A stretch of 64,000 bases of DNA. It comes from Plasmodiophora brassicae (taxonomy: Eukaryota; Endomyxa; Phytomyxea; Plasmodiophorida; Plasmodiophoridae). Where the stretch lies: contig JASFAU010000010.1 in assembly GCA_039704465.1 (NCBI GenBank), positions 868,001 through 932,000 of the forward strand, written 5' to 3'. Position numbers and translations under genes: made by a program. Shown here piece by piece: positions 9,984 through 20,859 of this stretch (positions are counted from its first letter, which is position 1; each line of letters starts with the position of its first letter). Below the pieces are notes generated by a model that was given only the letters and a program-made list of their open reading frames with translations, searched no databases and was not told the DNA's origin.

Positions 9984-10915
9984 ATGGATATGGAAGCCCG
10001 GGACGTTGGTAACCTACTGTGTGTCTTGACGTTTCTGTTCCTACTGGCGTACTACTCGTACATTTGCCTCCGAATCAGGCAGTACGACCACGCAACGAAC
10101 GTCAGGCTGGCCGTGTTGAATATCGTGTCCGCGGTCATTTACCTGCTGTCGGCACCTCTACCGTTCATCAAGAATGGCTGCGAAATCTTCTACAATGCCG
10201 CTGGGACTCTCTGTGGGTTGGCAACGTTTATGGAACGCGTTTTGACTGTCTGACAGATACGTTCACAGATCTCGGCTCCCAATTACTACTGTTCAGTAAC
10301 CGTGTCATCTTCTCGTTTTATCAGATGGACCTCAATACGCAAGCCGTGCTGAAGACGATCGTGCTGGCGATATTGGTTGCAGGATCGGCGACGACAACGG
10401 CATACCTCGGGATGCGGACAAACTTGGTGGGCGTGATGACACCTGGAGAATACTCGTGCTATTTGATTCGCAATGGAAGCGCCCAAAGCCTCTCGGGATA
10501 CTCCCGCATTGCGGTCACAGTCTCAATGGTTGTTGTTGCTGTTGGCATGGGTGTCGTCTTCATTTACGCAGTGATTGGCATCATGGAGTTCAAGAGGACA
10601 CCAACAGCGAGGAAACAGCACCTGGCGACGATCCATCTGGCGCTGTTCTCATTCGGGTCGTCAGCCATCAACCAAGCCATGAACGCAATGGACCAGATGA
10701 ACATGCTGACAGGCCTGTCGGCTGCGCGTAAAGCTCAAGAGGTCCTGGACTCGGTTATCGCTCTGACGTTGGCCGTCATGGTTCACCGGAATATCGCCGC
10801 AACCCGGTCCTCTCGCATCCGCTCTACAGAATCTGCTCAGTCGAGGCATCGTCAGCAGGTGACGCAGGTTCGATCCGTAACGTCAGAGGACGCCGCTGTG
10901 GAATCTATTCTGTAA
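9984..10915 (+). CDS. multi-pass membrane protein, tandem family member 3
   Basis: Paralogue of 291 residues from exons 9984-10212 and 10269-10915; exon 1 again measures 229 bases and the intron is 56 bases. Start chosen at MDMEARDVGN by alignment with MGFEAHDAGN and MDVEAYTVGN of the neighbours, although the frame is open upstream. Conserved blocks: CLRIRQYDHATNVRLAVLN, IFYNAAG, QLLLFSNRVIFSFYQM, SFGSSAINQAMNAMDQMNM, AVMVHRNIAA. The C-terminal tail is Ser/Arg-rich and diverges between copies. Confidence 0.75.
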
Positions 10916-11133
10916 ACGATGCGCTTTGCGATTCACACACCTGTAGTCGCGCGCGCGCCTCAGGGGACATGCTCTTTCGAAGACTCCGCTGCACAACATT
11001 CGAATTTAGTAAAGCATTTTAGTCTGCTTTCGTCAACTTCAACGCTCGATGTTAAGACAGTGTACTCACATCGATCCTCAGACATATTGTACTATATATC
11101 GATCAGCTGCTGCTGTACCGGAGCTCGTGCGCG

Positions 11134-12112
11134 ATGGATGGCGTGGAAGCCCACGACGTTGGAAACCTGCTGTGTGTCTTGATGTTTATATTCCTGTTGG
11201 TGTACTATTCATATATCTGCCTACGATTCAAACAGTACGATCACGCCGTCAGTGTCAGGCTGGCGGTGTTGAATGTTGTCGCTGCTGTCGTCTGCCTTCT
11301 ATCAGCGCCTCTGCCTTTTATTCCCTCCGGGTGCGACATATTCTACAATGCCGTCGGCACATTGTGTACGACGACACTGCTCATCGTTCGCGGCTTCATC
11401 TAACCGAACTGCAATAGATCTCGGTTCCCAGGTCCTGCTCTTCAATAATCGTGTCATTTTCTCCTTCTATCAGATGCGTCCTGGCACGCAGACCGTCCTA
11501 AAGGCGGTCGTGCTGATCATATTGGTGGACGGGACTGCCGCGACGACTACCTACCTCGCAGTACGAGCCAGACTGACGGGAACGATGTCATATGACGAAT
11601 ACGCATGCTATCTGGTTCGCATTGGAACTCCCCAAAGTTCCTCAGGATATTCCGGCATAGCAGTGACACTGCCAATGACCGTCGTTGTCGTCGGTATGGC
11701 GGTTATCTTTATTTACGCCTTTACAGGGTTCGTGGAATTCAAGAGGTCAACGGGGAAGAAAGAGAGCTTGAAAACGCTCTACCTTGCATTGCTGTCATTC
11801 GGATCCTCGGCCATCAACCAGGTCATGAACACGATGGACCAGATGAACATGCTGGCTGGGTTGTCAGCATTTCGACAGATCCAGAAGGTCTTGGACTCAA
11901 TTATCGCCCTGACGCTCGCGCTTATGGTCCATCGCAATATCGTCGCCCGAGCGTCCAGAACAGCAGATGTCCGTCGACTTTCGAAAGCTCATGTGGCAAA
12001 ACCTCTGCAGCAGGCGTCAGTACAGCGGTCTGTCACTGTAAACGCCGGCCATCCTTGCATACCACACGAACCTGCAGATGCTGTCAATAAAATGAGCATT
12101 CAATGGCGGTGA
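11134..12112 (+). CDS. multi-pass membrane protein, tandem family member 4
   Basis: Fourth intact paralogue, 308 residues from exons 11134-11365 and 11418-12112. Exon 1 is 232 bases, one codon longer near the N-terminus (MDGVEAHDVGN), and the 52-base intron sits at the same codon and phase. Conserved blocks: CLRFKQYDHAVSVRLAVLN, IFYNAVG, QVLLFNNRVIFSFYQM, SFGSSAINQVMNTMDQMNM, ALMVHRNIVAR. Sequence is closest to members 1 and 3. Function unknown. Confidence 0.75.
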
Positions 12113-12246
12113 GGGTATCAATGACCCGTCTGCGCTGTCAGGGCCAGAGGCGTGGTCGAGTGTCGACTCACAATCAGGACCGCCTCCTCAGACATTGTGC
12201 GGAACGCCGTGGCACGCGAAGGCGCGGCCGACGTCGCCGCCCCTGA

Positions 12247-12960
12247 ATGAGTGACGACGACAAGCAGAAGAAGAAGGACGATGGCGGGTCCCCACTGGAC
12301 TGTAACATCTGCTGGGATGTCGCCAAGAAGCCCGTTATTGTACGATTGCCCTCTTTCTGACTCGCCCATGGCCATGGCTGACGTTACTGTCCCGTAGACG
12401 TTATGCGGCCATATGTATTGCTGGCCGTGCCTGCATCAGGTTAGGACGATTCCTGGCAGGGATTGTAAAACAGGGATTGATTCGTGTTATCGGATAGTGG
12501 TTAGAATCAAACCAGACAACGTGCCCGGTATGTAGGGCGGGTGTGACGCGTGAGAACGTCGTGCCCTTCTTCGGGCGGGGTTCGTCGTCAAGAGAGGATC
12601 CGAGGGATGACCCGACAATCCCTGAGCGACCCACCCGACCTCGCGAAGAGCCACGCCCTAGACGACGCGCCATGCCCGCGTTCTCCGACATCTTCCATAC
12701 CGATTTCACAACGGGCGGCAACACAAATGGCGGGCTCACGTTCTTTCCGGGCCTATTCGGTTTTCAGATGGTGCTGTCCGTGTTCGGTGGTCTCTCCTTG
12801 CATCCACGTCTGACATCAGTTGCAGAATTTTGGCGACGGTGCCGGTGCCAATAACCAGCCGGCTGGTCGCAACGAGCCATACGATCCCGCCCGTGACCTG
12901 CTGTCGCGCGCCTTCCTGCTGTTAGGCGCGGCCCTGCTGATCTGTATCCTGTTCATGTGA
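12247..12960 (+). CDS. RNF185: RNF5/RNF185-type ER membrane E3 ubiquitin ligase
   Basis: Tail-anchored RING ligase of ER-associated degradation. Four exons (12247-12339, 12398-12439, 12498-12770, 12826-12960) give 180 residues, equal to human RNF5. The RING finger spans about residues 17-60: DCNIC, TLCGHMYCWPCLHQWLE and CPVC, divided by two introns. After it come RAGVTRENVVPFFGRGSSS, a Pro/Arg-rich linker, a Gly/Phe-rich segment (TFFPGLFGFQM) and two short C-terminal hydrophobic stretches ending LLLGAALLICILFM. Domain order, spacing and length match RNF5/RNF185 closely; I cannot say which of the two animal paralogues it resembles more. Confidence 0.9.
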
Positions 12961-13237
12961 CTGATCCCATATCCCAGCCGCCTAACTTATTCATACAACC
13001 GGCCCGATCATCGTTGCGTTCGGGGCCTACCTGGGCACCGTATGCTGGGGGGAGCGGGGCATCCGTCGGTTCGGAGGTTCGCCGCCGGGGCACGGCGGGC
13101 GGAGTTTGTCGCAGCGTCGCGGCGTGCGACTGCGCGGATGACCGTCACCACTCACCAGTGGTCAGACTGTTTTTGGGAAGGGCGACCGGCGGTAGTTCGT
13201 TCATCGCCGTTGGTGACTGGCGGCGTCGGTCCTCGAC

Positions 13238-13693
13238 ATGCCCGAGTCGGGCGTTGACGTCGCCATATCCGACCTGCACGCCCATGTGGAATCCGACGCG
13301 TTCCTGTCGACGATGGAGCGGGCGAAGGATCGCGCGCGTGCCGGCGATGGCTGGACGGATTTGATGTCCGCGCCGTTTGACGACGAAGCGTTCGTCGTTG
13401 TCGACAAGGCGGACGCCGTCGAGGCCATGGCCGAATTCATTGCCGCGTCGCTCGCCAAATTGCCCCAGACACGGAATGTCCCCGCGCGAAGTCTGCAAGG
13501 CATGCTGACATCGGCATTCGTCGACATACGCGGTGGTGGAACGCTGTCCCGCCTCTGGAGCTGGGGCTCATTTTTTTACACGACGTACGGGTGGACGACA
13601 ACCGCCATCGGCATCTATCGGGAACCTGCCGTTGCCTATATCCTGCTGCGAACTATCTGGAAGGCCGTCCGCTGGGCCATCATCGACAGATGA
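13238..13693 (+). CDS. hypothetical protein, 151 residues
   Basis: Not recognised. The frame is open from MPESGVDVAISDLHAHVES to AVRWAIIDR. The first 100 residues are mixed helical and acidic; the last 40 are hydrophobic and aromatic (LSRLWSWGSFFYTTYGWTTTAIGIYREPAVAYILLRTIWKAV in pieces), which suggests a membrane-associated C-terminus. Neighbours are the RNF185-like ligase upstream and the fucosyltransferase-like gene downstream. An upstream exon in 12990-13237 cannot be excluded. Confidence 0.5.
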   Translation: MPESGVDVAISDLHAHVESDAFLSTMERAKDRARAGDGWTDLMSAPFDDEAFVVVDKADAVEAMAEFIAASLAKLPQTRNVPARSLQGMLTSAFVDIRGGGTLSRLWSWGSFFYTTYGWTTTAIGIYREPAVAYILLRTIWKAVRWAIIDR

Positions 13694-13990
13694 ACGGTTC
13701 GATCAGCCGAGATACCTTTAACACTCATAGGGTCCGTATAAACTGTCGGCGAACGTCATCAACTCGGCCTCCAGAGTCGCCCGAAACTGGCACGGTTATT
13801 GCCGAACGCGTCTCAGCTGCACGGGAAACTCCGAGACTGTGGGCGAATTCCGCGACTGCAGGCACCGGGAATCTCCGCGGATATAGGCCGGCAGAGACTG
13901 GCAGCCAGCCCGACGTTTCTTTAGTTCAGCCGAAGCTCAGGAGCTTGGACCAGGAGCAGCGGGGCGGCGCAACCTCCCACAGTCACACCG

Positions 13991-15258
13991 ATGAGATGGT
14001 GTCCCCTGCTTTGCCTGCTCGTCATCGCCGTGCAGGCGCTGCTTTTCGCGTTCCTGCTGATGAGCACGTCTAGTGGATCTCGTGCTTCGCCGCCATTAAA
14101 GCTCGCCTCCGTGCGAGGACACCCGGCCTGGATCGTGTCATATGCCACTCGGCATGGCACGCCACGGACGAAGGACACAAAGTACATCGTGTATCGGTGC
14201 CGACGTGGCGACCTGTGCGGAGGTATCGGGGATCGCCTACGAGGCATCATGGCGACGTTTTACCTGGCCATTGCAACGGGTCGTGCCATGATGATCGACA
14301 TGGACGCCCCAATCCCTTTCGATACCGTCATGCACCCTACTACATTTGACTGGCGGTACCGGGCCGACATTATCGAGCCGATTTCCAAAGTCTCCATTGA
14401 CTCCATGGATCATCTGAACCCTTCGATTCTGCAACTGCTTAGCCCCGAATTTGACCAATGGTACGCTTGGCCTATGGGCAACGCGATTCGTTCTGGCTGA
14501 TCATCGCTCAGGCAGGCTATCGTTCTGAACATCAACCGGATCGCCTGGTGCGATATTCTGAATACACACGACTACCAAAAGGCGTTCGAAGGAGCAGGCG
14601 TCCCTGGAACCGGGTCCTGCCGGCAACGAGAACGCGAAATGCTGTTCGCATGGGCATTCCCGGCATTGATGGTTCCCAGTCCCGGATTACGACTAGCTAT
14701 TCAACGCAAACGAGAGCGTACTGGGCTATCTGAACAATCCCCATTCATTGGTGTTCACATCAGGGTACGCGGTGCGTCATTTCGTGTCCCATGAGTAACG
14801 GGATGCCTGTTCAGGTCGGGAAGCAATTGGGCGATCCCGTTCGGCACAGAGAATCTGACATCGACAAGTTCGCTGAGTGTGTCAAGAATGTGTCGAGAGT
14901 CATTGGGGATCATCCGGTCTTCCTTGCCTGCGACGACGACGATGCCAAGCAACTGTTTCTGAAGGCGGTGCCTGGATCCGTGACGGATTCGGTGCCGCCA
15001 TTCCACATTGATAAGCCACAAGGAGACCATCTTTCTGGTACGCTCAATGCATGGGCCGAGTTCATGCTGCTATCGGAATCGTCGTGCAACATCCTGTCCA
15101 ACAGCGGGTTCTCCTACTGGCCGACGGTTCTGTCCAGAGACCCGGACACGGGCGCCAGGTGCTTCGCCCGGTACGACCGGTGCTCCCAGGAACTCATACA
15201 AGACGCCGCCGCCGGTCGCGAATGGGTCCTACGATCGTTGACTGCACACAACCAATAA
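13991..15258 (+). CDS. type II membrane fucosyltransferase-like glycosyltransferase
   Basis: Three exons (13991-14460, 14512-14764, 14815-15258) encode 388 residues with consistent phases. A signal anchor lies at residues 5-24 (PLLCLLVIAVQALLFAFLLM), followed by a Ser-rich stem. The catalytic part starts with CRRGDLCGGIGDRLRGIMA, the Gly-Asp-Arg loop of GT-B enzymes of the alpha1,6/O-fucosyltransferase superfamily, and has the later HIR motif (SPFIGVHIRVGKQLG), where Arg contacts GDP-fucose in that superfamily. The C-terminal region holds FLACDDDDAKQLF and SSCNILSNSGFSYW, typical of the last Rossmann fold. Golgi location is inferred. The acceptor sugar or protein cannot be told from the sequence. 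Confidence 0.7.
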
Positions 15259-16123
15259 ACAACGTATACGTCAATCGTAATGAACGTGCTTGCCAGTAAT
15301 GCCTTTCCATCTGACGCGCTGCGGCACGCGCCAACGCTGCCCGTGATCCCACAACCCGGGACGAGGTTGCCACTCCTTCGCAGCAGCGAAGCCGTTGACC
15401 GTGTATAATCGATGTCAAGGTCTCAGCTGGTGCCACCTGCACGGAAAGGACAATCGCCACTGGCCCCCTGGGGGCCAGCCAGACCAGGAAACCGCAGTCT
15501 GTACGCTAGACCACGAAACGAAAGCCATCGGCTATTGACAAAGGTTCGAACACAATGGAGGATCCGAATCTGGTGGAGGCAGGCGGTCGCCGCGAAACAA
15601 ATACCTAATTGATGCTGACATGGTGGTAATTCGCGCTTGTGACCAGTCCAAGCGTTCAATATCTTGCTGGGGCAAGTGCCAAGCCTTACTCCTCGCCCTG
15701 ATGACGCTTATTAACAGGTGCTTTGCAGCGGTCCATGTCTCATGAAGTCATTCGCTCTTGGCCATATTATTGTGTAGCATGCCAGCCATCCCGTTCTGTC
15801 TCTCGATGATGAGCAGATTACGGCCATGCTCGTCTTGAGCCGACAATCATATGGGCATTTCTACAGCGTCTGCCTATCGTCATTGTCAGCATCGACGACC
15901 TGATTTCGTCATTCAGCTCTACACCCGCCATGCATATTGCGTCCAACTAGTAGCGAACATTCCAACGCTATCGAGATTCAACCTCCTGCGACTGGCTACC
16001 CGACATCAGCAACAGCGAGGCAATGCGGATTGCAAAGAACGATAAGCTGTTCGGCTTAGAGTAGGTTAATACGAGGACACGTTCAAGCCACCCAAACCCT
16101 CAGTTCTATGACCAAGGATATCT
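15259..16123. other. intergenic, no gene recognised
   Basis: About 860 bases with only short, unsupported open frames on both strands. It lies between two convergent genes and may include both 3' untranslated regions. Confidence 0.5.
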
Positions 16124-16989
16124 TTACTTCTTTACGATATCAGTGGCATATAGCAGGGAAAGGCTCCTATGCTTCGTGTGTGCCTTCTCAGTATGGGCAT
16201 CCAGAGCAGACCGACGACTGAAAACCCTCTTGCAGATATGGCATGCAACAAGCCGACGCCGTTCATGCACACGCCGGATGTGCCTGAGAACGTAGTCAGG
16301 GCGGCAAAAGCTTTTCGAGCGTACTGGACAAGGAGTACTGATCACTTCTTTGGCCTGAGGACAAGAATATCGCGTGTGCCTTTTGAGGTGGGACATCTGT
16401 TCGAAAGGCGCCTTACATAATGAACATTTGAATCGACGCTGAGTATCGGGCATCGCTGCACCAGACGCAGTCGTACTTGGGCTCATATAACCGGACACCT
16501 CTGCCAGGGTCGAAGATGCCACTGGATCCGGCGTTGCGAAGACTGGGTTGATTTCGGAAAGCTTAACGAAACGCAGCGAATCCGTCGAAAGGTTGGAAAC
16601 GAGGTCGTATCCAACGTCATCTGCGGGATCCGCGTGCCCGTGTAGATTGTCGTCGGTCGCGTTGACGCCACCGTCGGACGGCCAAGTCAGCATGACGGCA
16701 TCGGCATCGTACGACTGGCCCTGGACGAATTCGTCCACGTTGAAGAAGTATGCCACAATGTCATCGTCGTCGCTGGCAAATGCACCCAAACCGGACAGCA
16801 GGCGATGTCCAGAACGATATCGTGCAATGGCGGACTCGCCGCTGCAGACGCAGGCCGTCGCCCGTCAGGACCGGAACTAATAATAGACCAGACCTCTGCA
16901 GTAGCGTCGCAGTCGTGGTTTCGCAGACCTGGACCTGCCTGATTGTCGTTGTAGAAGTTCCGAGGCCGCATTGTCAGTGGGTACTCCAT
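16124..16989 (-). CDS. C2H2 zinc-finger protein with one impaired finger
   Basis: The main exon (16124 to about 16790) encodes an acidic N-terminal region (ASDDDDIVAYFF) and three consecutive finger-like segments: FKCSLC...HLKRHTRYSC (C2HC form), CPVRSKSFCRPDYVLRHIRRVH, and CHICKRVFSRRSALDAH followed by EKAH. In the middle finger the second Cys position is Arg (codon CGC), so one zinc ligand is missing. Such proteins usually bind DNA in the nucleus. The N-terminus is unresolved: an ATG at 16989 abuts the stop of the upstream ataxin-10 gene, and a small intron between about 16830 and 16880 is needed to join the frames. The end and finger region are sound; the start is tentative. Confidence 0.6.
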
Positions 16990-18139
16990 TCAAGGCAGCA
17001 TCTTGCTCTCGAAGAATGTATTCAATGACGTCGGTTGAATGGCTGCGATTCGATGCTGGACGTCCGGGTTGCCGTCTGTCAGGTGCCGAATCGCGACCAC
17101 AACCCATTCCCGCATAAACGGGTTCTCGTCGTCAATCTTACACTACATGACAAACGACGTCAACCTACACAATCCACAATGCGAGATGCAGTGCCCTCAC
17201 CTGATTCAGCAGAAGCATCAGAGCGTCATCTTCGCCAACCCGCGTTCGAGCATCCCCATCGACCGCACACAGGTTTGCCAGCAGACGTACCAGAGTGCAT
17301 TTCATCGACATTGGCGACCTCTGCTCGTCGTCATCCGGTCGCCTCCTTGGCTTGGGTCCATCATCATTGCCGCATGCGGCCAGCAACGACAACGCCACGT
17401 CGGCCACATTCCGGCCTGGAATGATTCCCAAGCACGTCCGGCAGATCACGAACGTGTTCGCCAGGTCCAACCCGGCATACAGTCGATCCAGGTCGTCCTC
17501 ATCAATATCGCCGGTCCTCCCCAGCAGTCGAGCCCCGAAAGCGTCGTGCCAGTCCGTTAAAAGCGCAACAACGAAATCGGAGATGCCTCGAATCGCGTCC
17601 CGGGACAGGGATGAGGCGTCGTCCTCGATGAGCTGGTCGATGACTTCGACGGCGACACGAGCAGGTGGGAGACGTCCCGCATGACCCGCACGAGTTATAC
17701 ATTGGACAGAAAGCATGGCCCACTGGAGTTCGGCGTCAGTGTCAACAGTCAGGACAACGTTCATCGCGGCACGACCAGCGTCCGCCGTCAGCAGCAGGTC
17801 GATACACGAGGTACTGCATCGGATGCAGCTGAACAGCAATGCACGAACCGCAGACGGAGCGGTATCATCGGTAAACACATTCGCGTCGAGCAATCGGCGG
17901 AACACGACCTCGGCATGTTCGGGAATGTTTTGGGCGAGGTTAACGAGCGCCTGAGCCGCAGGGCGCCGTGCGTCTCCAGCGCCGATGGCAACGTCGATCA
18001 GCGGGTCGATGCACGCCGACAGGCGACGTCGCTCGTCAACGGATTCGGTGGCCGATAGATCGCGCACGCTGGCGCAGGCCTGACGACACTGGGCCGGTGT
18101 GCGGATGGCAACGAGAATGTCGTCGAGGTTGTCCAGCAT
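16990..18139 (-). CDS. ATXN10: ataxin-10 family armadillo-like protein
   Basis: Two exons (18139-17201 and 17136-16990) encode 361 residues. The Ataxin-10 signature is in the C-terminus, running across the intron: SMKCTLVRLLANLCAVDGDA, ALMLLLNQ, then IDDENPFMREWVVVAIRHLT and DGNPDVQ. The remainder is alpha-helical, compatible with armadillo-type repeats. The family includes human ATXN10 and yeast Ctr86 and is linked to cell survival and cytokinesis. The intron is 64 bases (GTGAGG...TGTAAG). The start is the ATG of MLDNLDDILVAI; the frame is open slightly further but without ATG. It shares a divergent intergenic region of about 330 bases with the PARP gene. Confidence 0.85.
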
Positions 18140-18471
18140 GACGCGCACTCCGTGGAGCTGCAACCGCCAGTGCAGCCAATGAACGCACCAGGGCTGGTGA
18201 TTCGCAAACTAGTGAATACGGCACTGCGGGTTGGAAGGGACGAAAAGTTACGACGCGTACCGACAACGACAAGTGGTCCGTCTGTCCACCTCGACGATGT
18301 CGCTTTGACAATGTCATCCATGTCACAATTCGCAGTAAACCATGCTTGGGGCGGCGCCTGATCGATCCTGTTTTTAAAGTCACGTTGCTGCAGCTATTCT
18401 TGACCACCCACCCCTGAAGTCTGGGACTCGAGGGGGGCCATTCGTTCGGACCGCAGAAAGAATCGTCGTCC

Positions 18472-19968
18472 ATGCCGGGTAGGAAGAGGAAGGCGCCGGC
18501 TACCAACGCCGGCGAAACTGCCCCAGCGAAGACGTTGGTTGCACCAACATCCGTAACTTCGCAACCCGTCCCTGAAGTCGACCAAATGTTTGGCCATACG
18601 ACGGGGACGATCGTCGCTCCGTTCTTTGCTACCCTGAACCAGACAAACATCGCCGCGAACAACAACAAATTCTACAGACTGCAATTGTTCCAGGACGGCG
18701 GCAAGTATTACGTCGGCACCCACTGGGGCCGTGTCGGTGAAGCGGGCCAGACCAAGGTCGCTGTCCAGAAAGATCGCGCGACGGCCGAAATGGAATTCGG
18801 CAGGATCTTCGAATCGAAAACGGGCAACAACTGGCGTGACCGAGATGCTTTCGTTAATCGTCCTGGTAAATACGATCTCATCCAGATCGATCCTAATGCG
18901 CCACCATCTGCTGAACCAGCGTCGAAATCGGCGCCACTTGCGGCCAGCGAACTCGACGACCTGACACGCGATCTCATCGAAATGGTGTTTGACCGGGACA
19001 TGTTCAAGACAGCGATGAAAAACCTGGATGTGGATGTGGCCAAGCTGCCGCTGGGCAAACTTCGTCAGTCGCAGATTGATGCTGGGCACGCTGTCCTGGA
19101 ACAGATCGAAGCTGTAACGACCGGTTCCGAAGACCGAAATGAGCTCGTTCAGCTGTCTTCCAGGTTCTTCACGATTATTCCGCATTCGTTCGGCCGGCAG
19201 CGCCCTCCTGTAATCGACACGAGGGACTCCCTGCAGAAGCTCTATGACCTCATGGCGGTTCTCAGTGACATCAGTCTGGCTAACAACATACTTGAATCGA
19301 CGACAAGGGGATCGCTACATCCAACGGATACCCTGTACCGCAAACTTGGAGCAAAGCTGTCACTCCTGCAGAAGACGAGCCCCGAGTATCAGACGGTACG
19401 TGCCTATGCTGAAGTCAACGGCAATCCCTGGAAGGTTGTCGCTGCCTGGCGTATTGACCGGCAAGATGACGCCAGGCGTTTCGCTGCCCATGACGCGATC
19501 GCGAACCGGAAACTGCTGTGGCACGGCACCGAGGTCGCCGTCGTAGCCGCTATTATGAAAAGCGGGCTGCGAATCATGCCTCATTCGGGCGGACGGGTTG
19601 GGCGCGGCGTGTACCTGGCGTCATTGAACGAGAAGAGCCGGATGTATACGCGTGGAACGAACTGGAATGGGAAACACGCCAAAGTCATGTTCCTGGCGGA
19701 GGCTGCGCTAGGTCGCGAACATCACATCGTTCATGATAGCTCCTGGCTGACACACCCGCCTGCTGGTTTCGACTCCGTCGTTGCCAAAGGGCGTGTGGAC
19801 CCCGATCCTCAGGGCAGCACGACGTTGACTCTCGACGGCAAGACCGTTGTTGTCGATACTGGCCCACCACGCGTTACCCCGTTCTCCCACAGTTCGTTCC
19901 ACCATTCCGAATACCTCATCTATGACGAGAGCCAGCACCGCCTTCGTTACCTGGTACTACTGGAATAG
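18472..19968 (+). CDS. PARP3: PARP2/PARP3-type poly- or mono-ADP-ribosyltransferase
   Basis: Intronless, 498 residues. Order: basic N-terminus (PGRKRKAP) that could act as a nuclear signal; WGR domain at about 45-140 with LNQTNI, NKFYRLQLF and THWGRVG (Trp85-Gly-Arg87); helical regulatory domain at about 160-285 (LTRDLIEMVFD, LPLGKLRQSQI); catalytic domain at about 300-498. The H-Y-E triad is present: His351 in LLWHGTE, Tyr381 in GRGVYLAS and Glu480 in HSEYLIYDE, so catalysis and possibly chain elongation are retained. Size and lack of zinc fingers or BRCT fit DNA-damage-dependent PARP2/PARP3. Its stop is 54 bases from the stop of the convergent WGR-WWE gene. Whether it makes polymer or single units cannot be read from sequence. 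Confidence 0.92.
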   Translation: MPGRKRKAPATNAGETAPAKTLVAPTSVTSQPVPEVDQMFGHTTGTIVAPFFATLNQTNIAANNNKFYRLQLFQDGGKYYVGTHWGRVGEAGQTKVAVQKDRATAEMEFGRIFESKTGNNWRDRDAFVNRPGKYDLIQIDPNAPPSAEPASKSAPLAASELDDLTRDLIEMVFDRDMFKTAMKNLDVDVAKLPLGKLRQSQIDAGHAVLEQIEAVTTGSEDRNELVQLSSRFFTIIPHSFGRQRPPVIDTRDSLQKLYDLMAVLSDISLANNILESTTRGSLHPTDTLYRKLGAKLSLLQKTSPEYQTVRAYAEVNGNPWKVVAAWRIDRQDDARRFAAHDAIANRKLLWHGTEVAVVAAIMKSGLRIMPHSGGRVGRGVYLASLNEKSRMYTRGTNWNGKHAKVMFLAEAALGREHHIVHDSSWLTHPPAGFDSVVAKGRVDPDPQGSTTLTLDGKTVVVDTGPPRVTPFSHSSFHHSEYLIYDESQHRLRYLVLLE

Positions 19969-20022
19969 GTGCAACATGAAGTTTGATGAAGTGCATATAA
20001 GTATTTCTTCCGTGAGACGTAT

Positions 20023-20859
20023 TCATGGGTGGTGGTTCGATGGACTGGCCAGGCGGCGAATGTTTCGTACCTTGCCTGTCGTCGTATTGCGCTGCGTGCC
20101 GTTTCCTAGGTCGATGGCGTATTGGTATTCACCGCTAGCGACGATACGATGGGTGAGGATAGCACTCAGGTTCTGATTGCCGTACAGGGCGGCGTGCAGC
20201 TCTTCGACGACATCGTTGCCCTCGGCATCGTAATTGTACCATCCGTTAACCTTGCCGTCCACATTATCCGTAACTTCATACTGCCACTGCACGCCTCCTT
20301 GACGGGACGCTGCCACGGCCGCCGCAGGGTTGGATGCCAGCAGGCAGTACTTGCCGGGAATCTGCGCGAAACCCTTCCGATCGCAGACTTCTTTCCAATT
20401 GTGCCCGGTCTTGTCCAGGAACTTCTTCTCGAACAGCGACACCGCCTCATCGGGTGCGGAAAATGGCCCCGACACCTGGTTCTGGCCTTTCGTACCAGTA
20501 CGCCCCCAACGATTGAAGAAGTAGAATTTCCCTCCCTGGTTCACGATCTGGATAATGTAGAACTAAAGGCAATGTTAAACAATGCTCCTTGTTGTTTGCC
20601 GTCTCTTGACCTTGTCACTCGTCATGTCCACGTAACACAGCGCTGCATCGTATGGGGTCCCGTCGTCGTTTTCGTAGACAATAGCACCAGGACCGGCGAT
20701 GGCGCCGAACACGACGTCCACTGGAACGCCTGGGCCATACACTCTCGCGCGTGACGCACGCTGCCTCTGCTTGGTGACCTTCTTTACTGTGGGCGGTGGC
20801 GGCGGAACATTCGCGCGATGGTTCGCCTGGTTGGCAATACGTGTCGAGCGGCGAAGCAT
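20023..20859 (-). CDS. WGR-WWE domain protein without a catalytic domain
   Basis: Two exons (20859-20611 and 20562-20023) join in phase to give 262 residues. The first 45 residues are basic (RRSTRIANQANHR, KKVTKQRQRASRARV). A WGR domain follows at about 60-155: YDAALCYVDMTSDKFYIIQI, FFNRWGRTGTKGQNQ, FLDKTGHNWKEV and IPGKYCLL. A WWE-like domain covers about 170-250: VQWQYEV, GWYNYDAEGNDVVEEL, YQYAIDL, GTQRN and RNIRR. WGR domains sense DNA breaks in PARPs and WWE domains bind iso-ADP-ribose units of poly(ADP-ribose), so a DNA-break or ADP-ribose reader is inferred. Earlier in-frame Mets exist, so the start may lie up to about 75 bases upstream. It is convergent with the PARP gene. Confidence 0.8.

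Noticed and set aside
18394..19185. minus-strand 263-residue frame
   Set aside because: Antisense to the PARP gene, which has full domain support.
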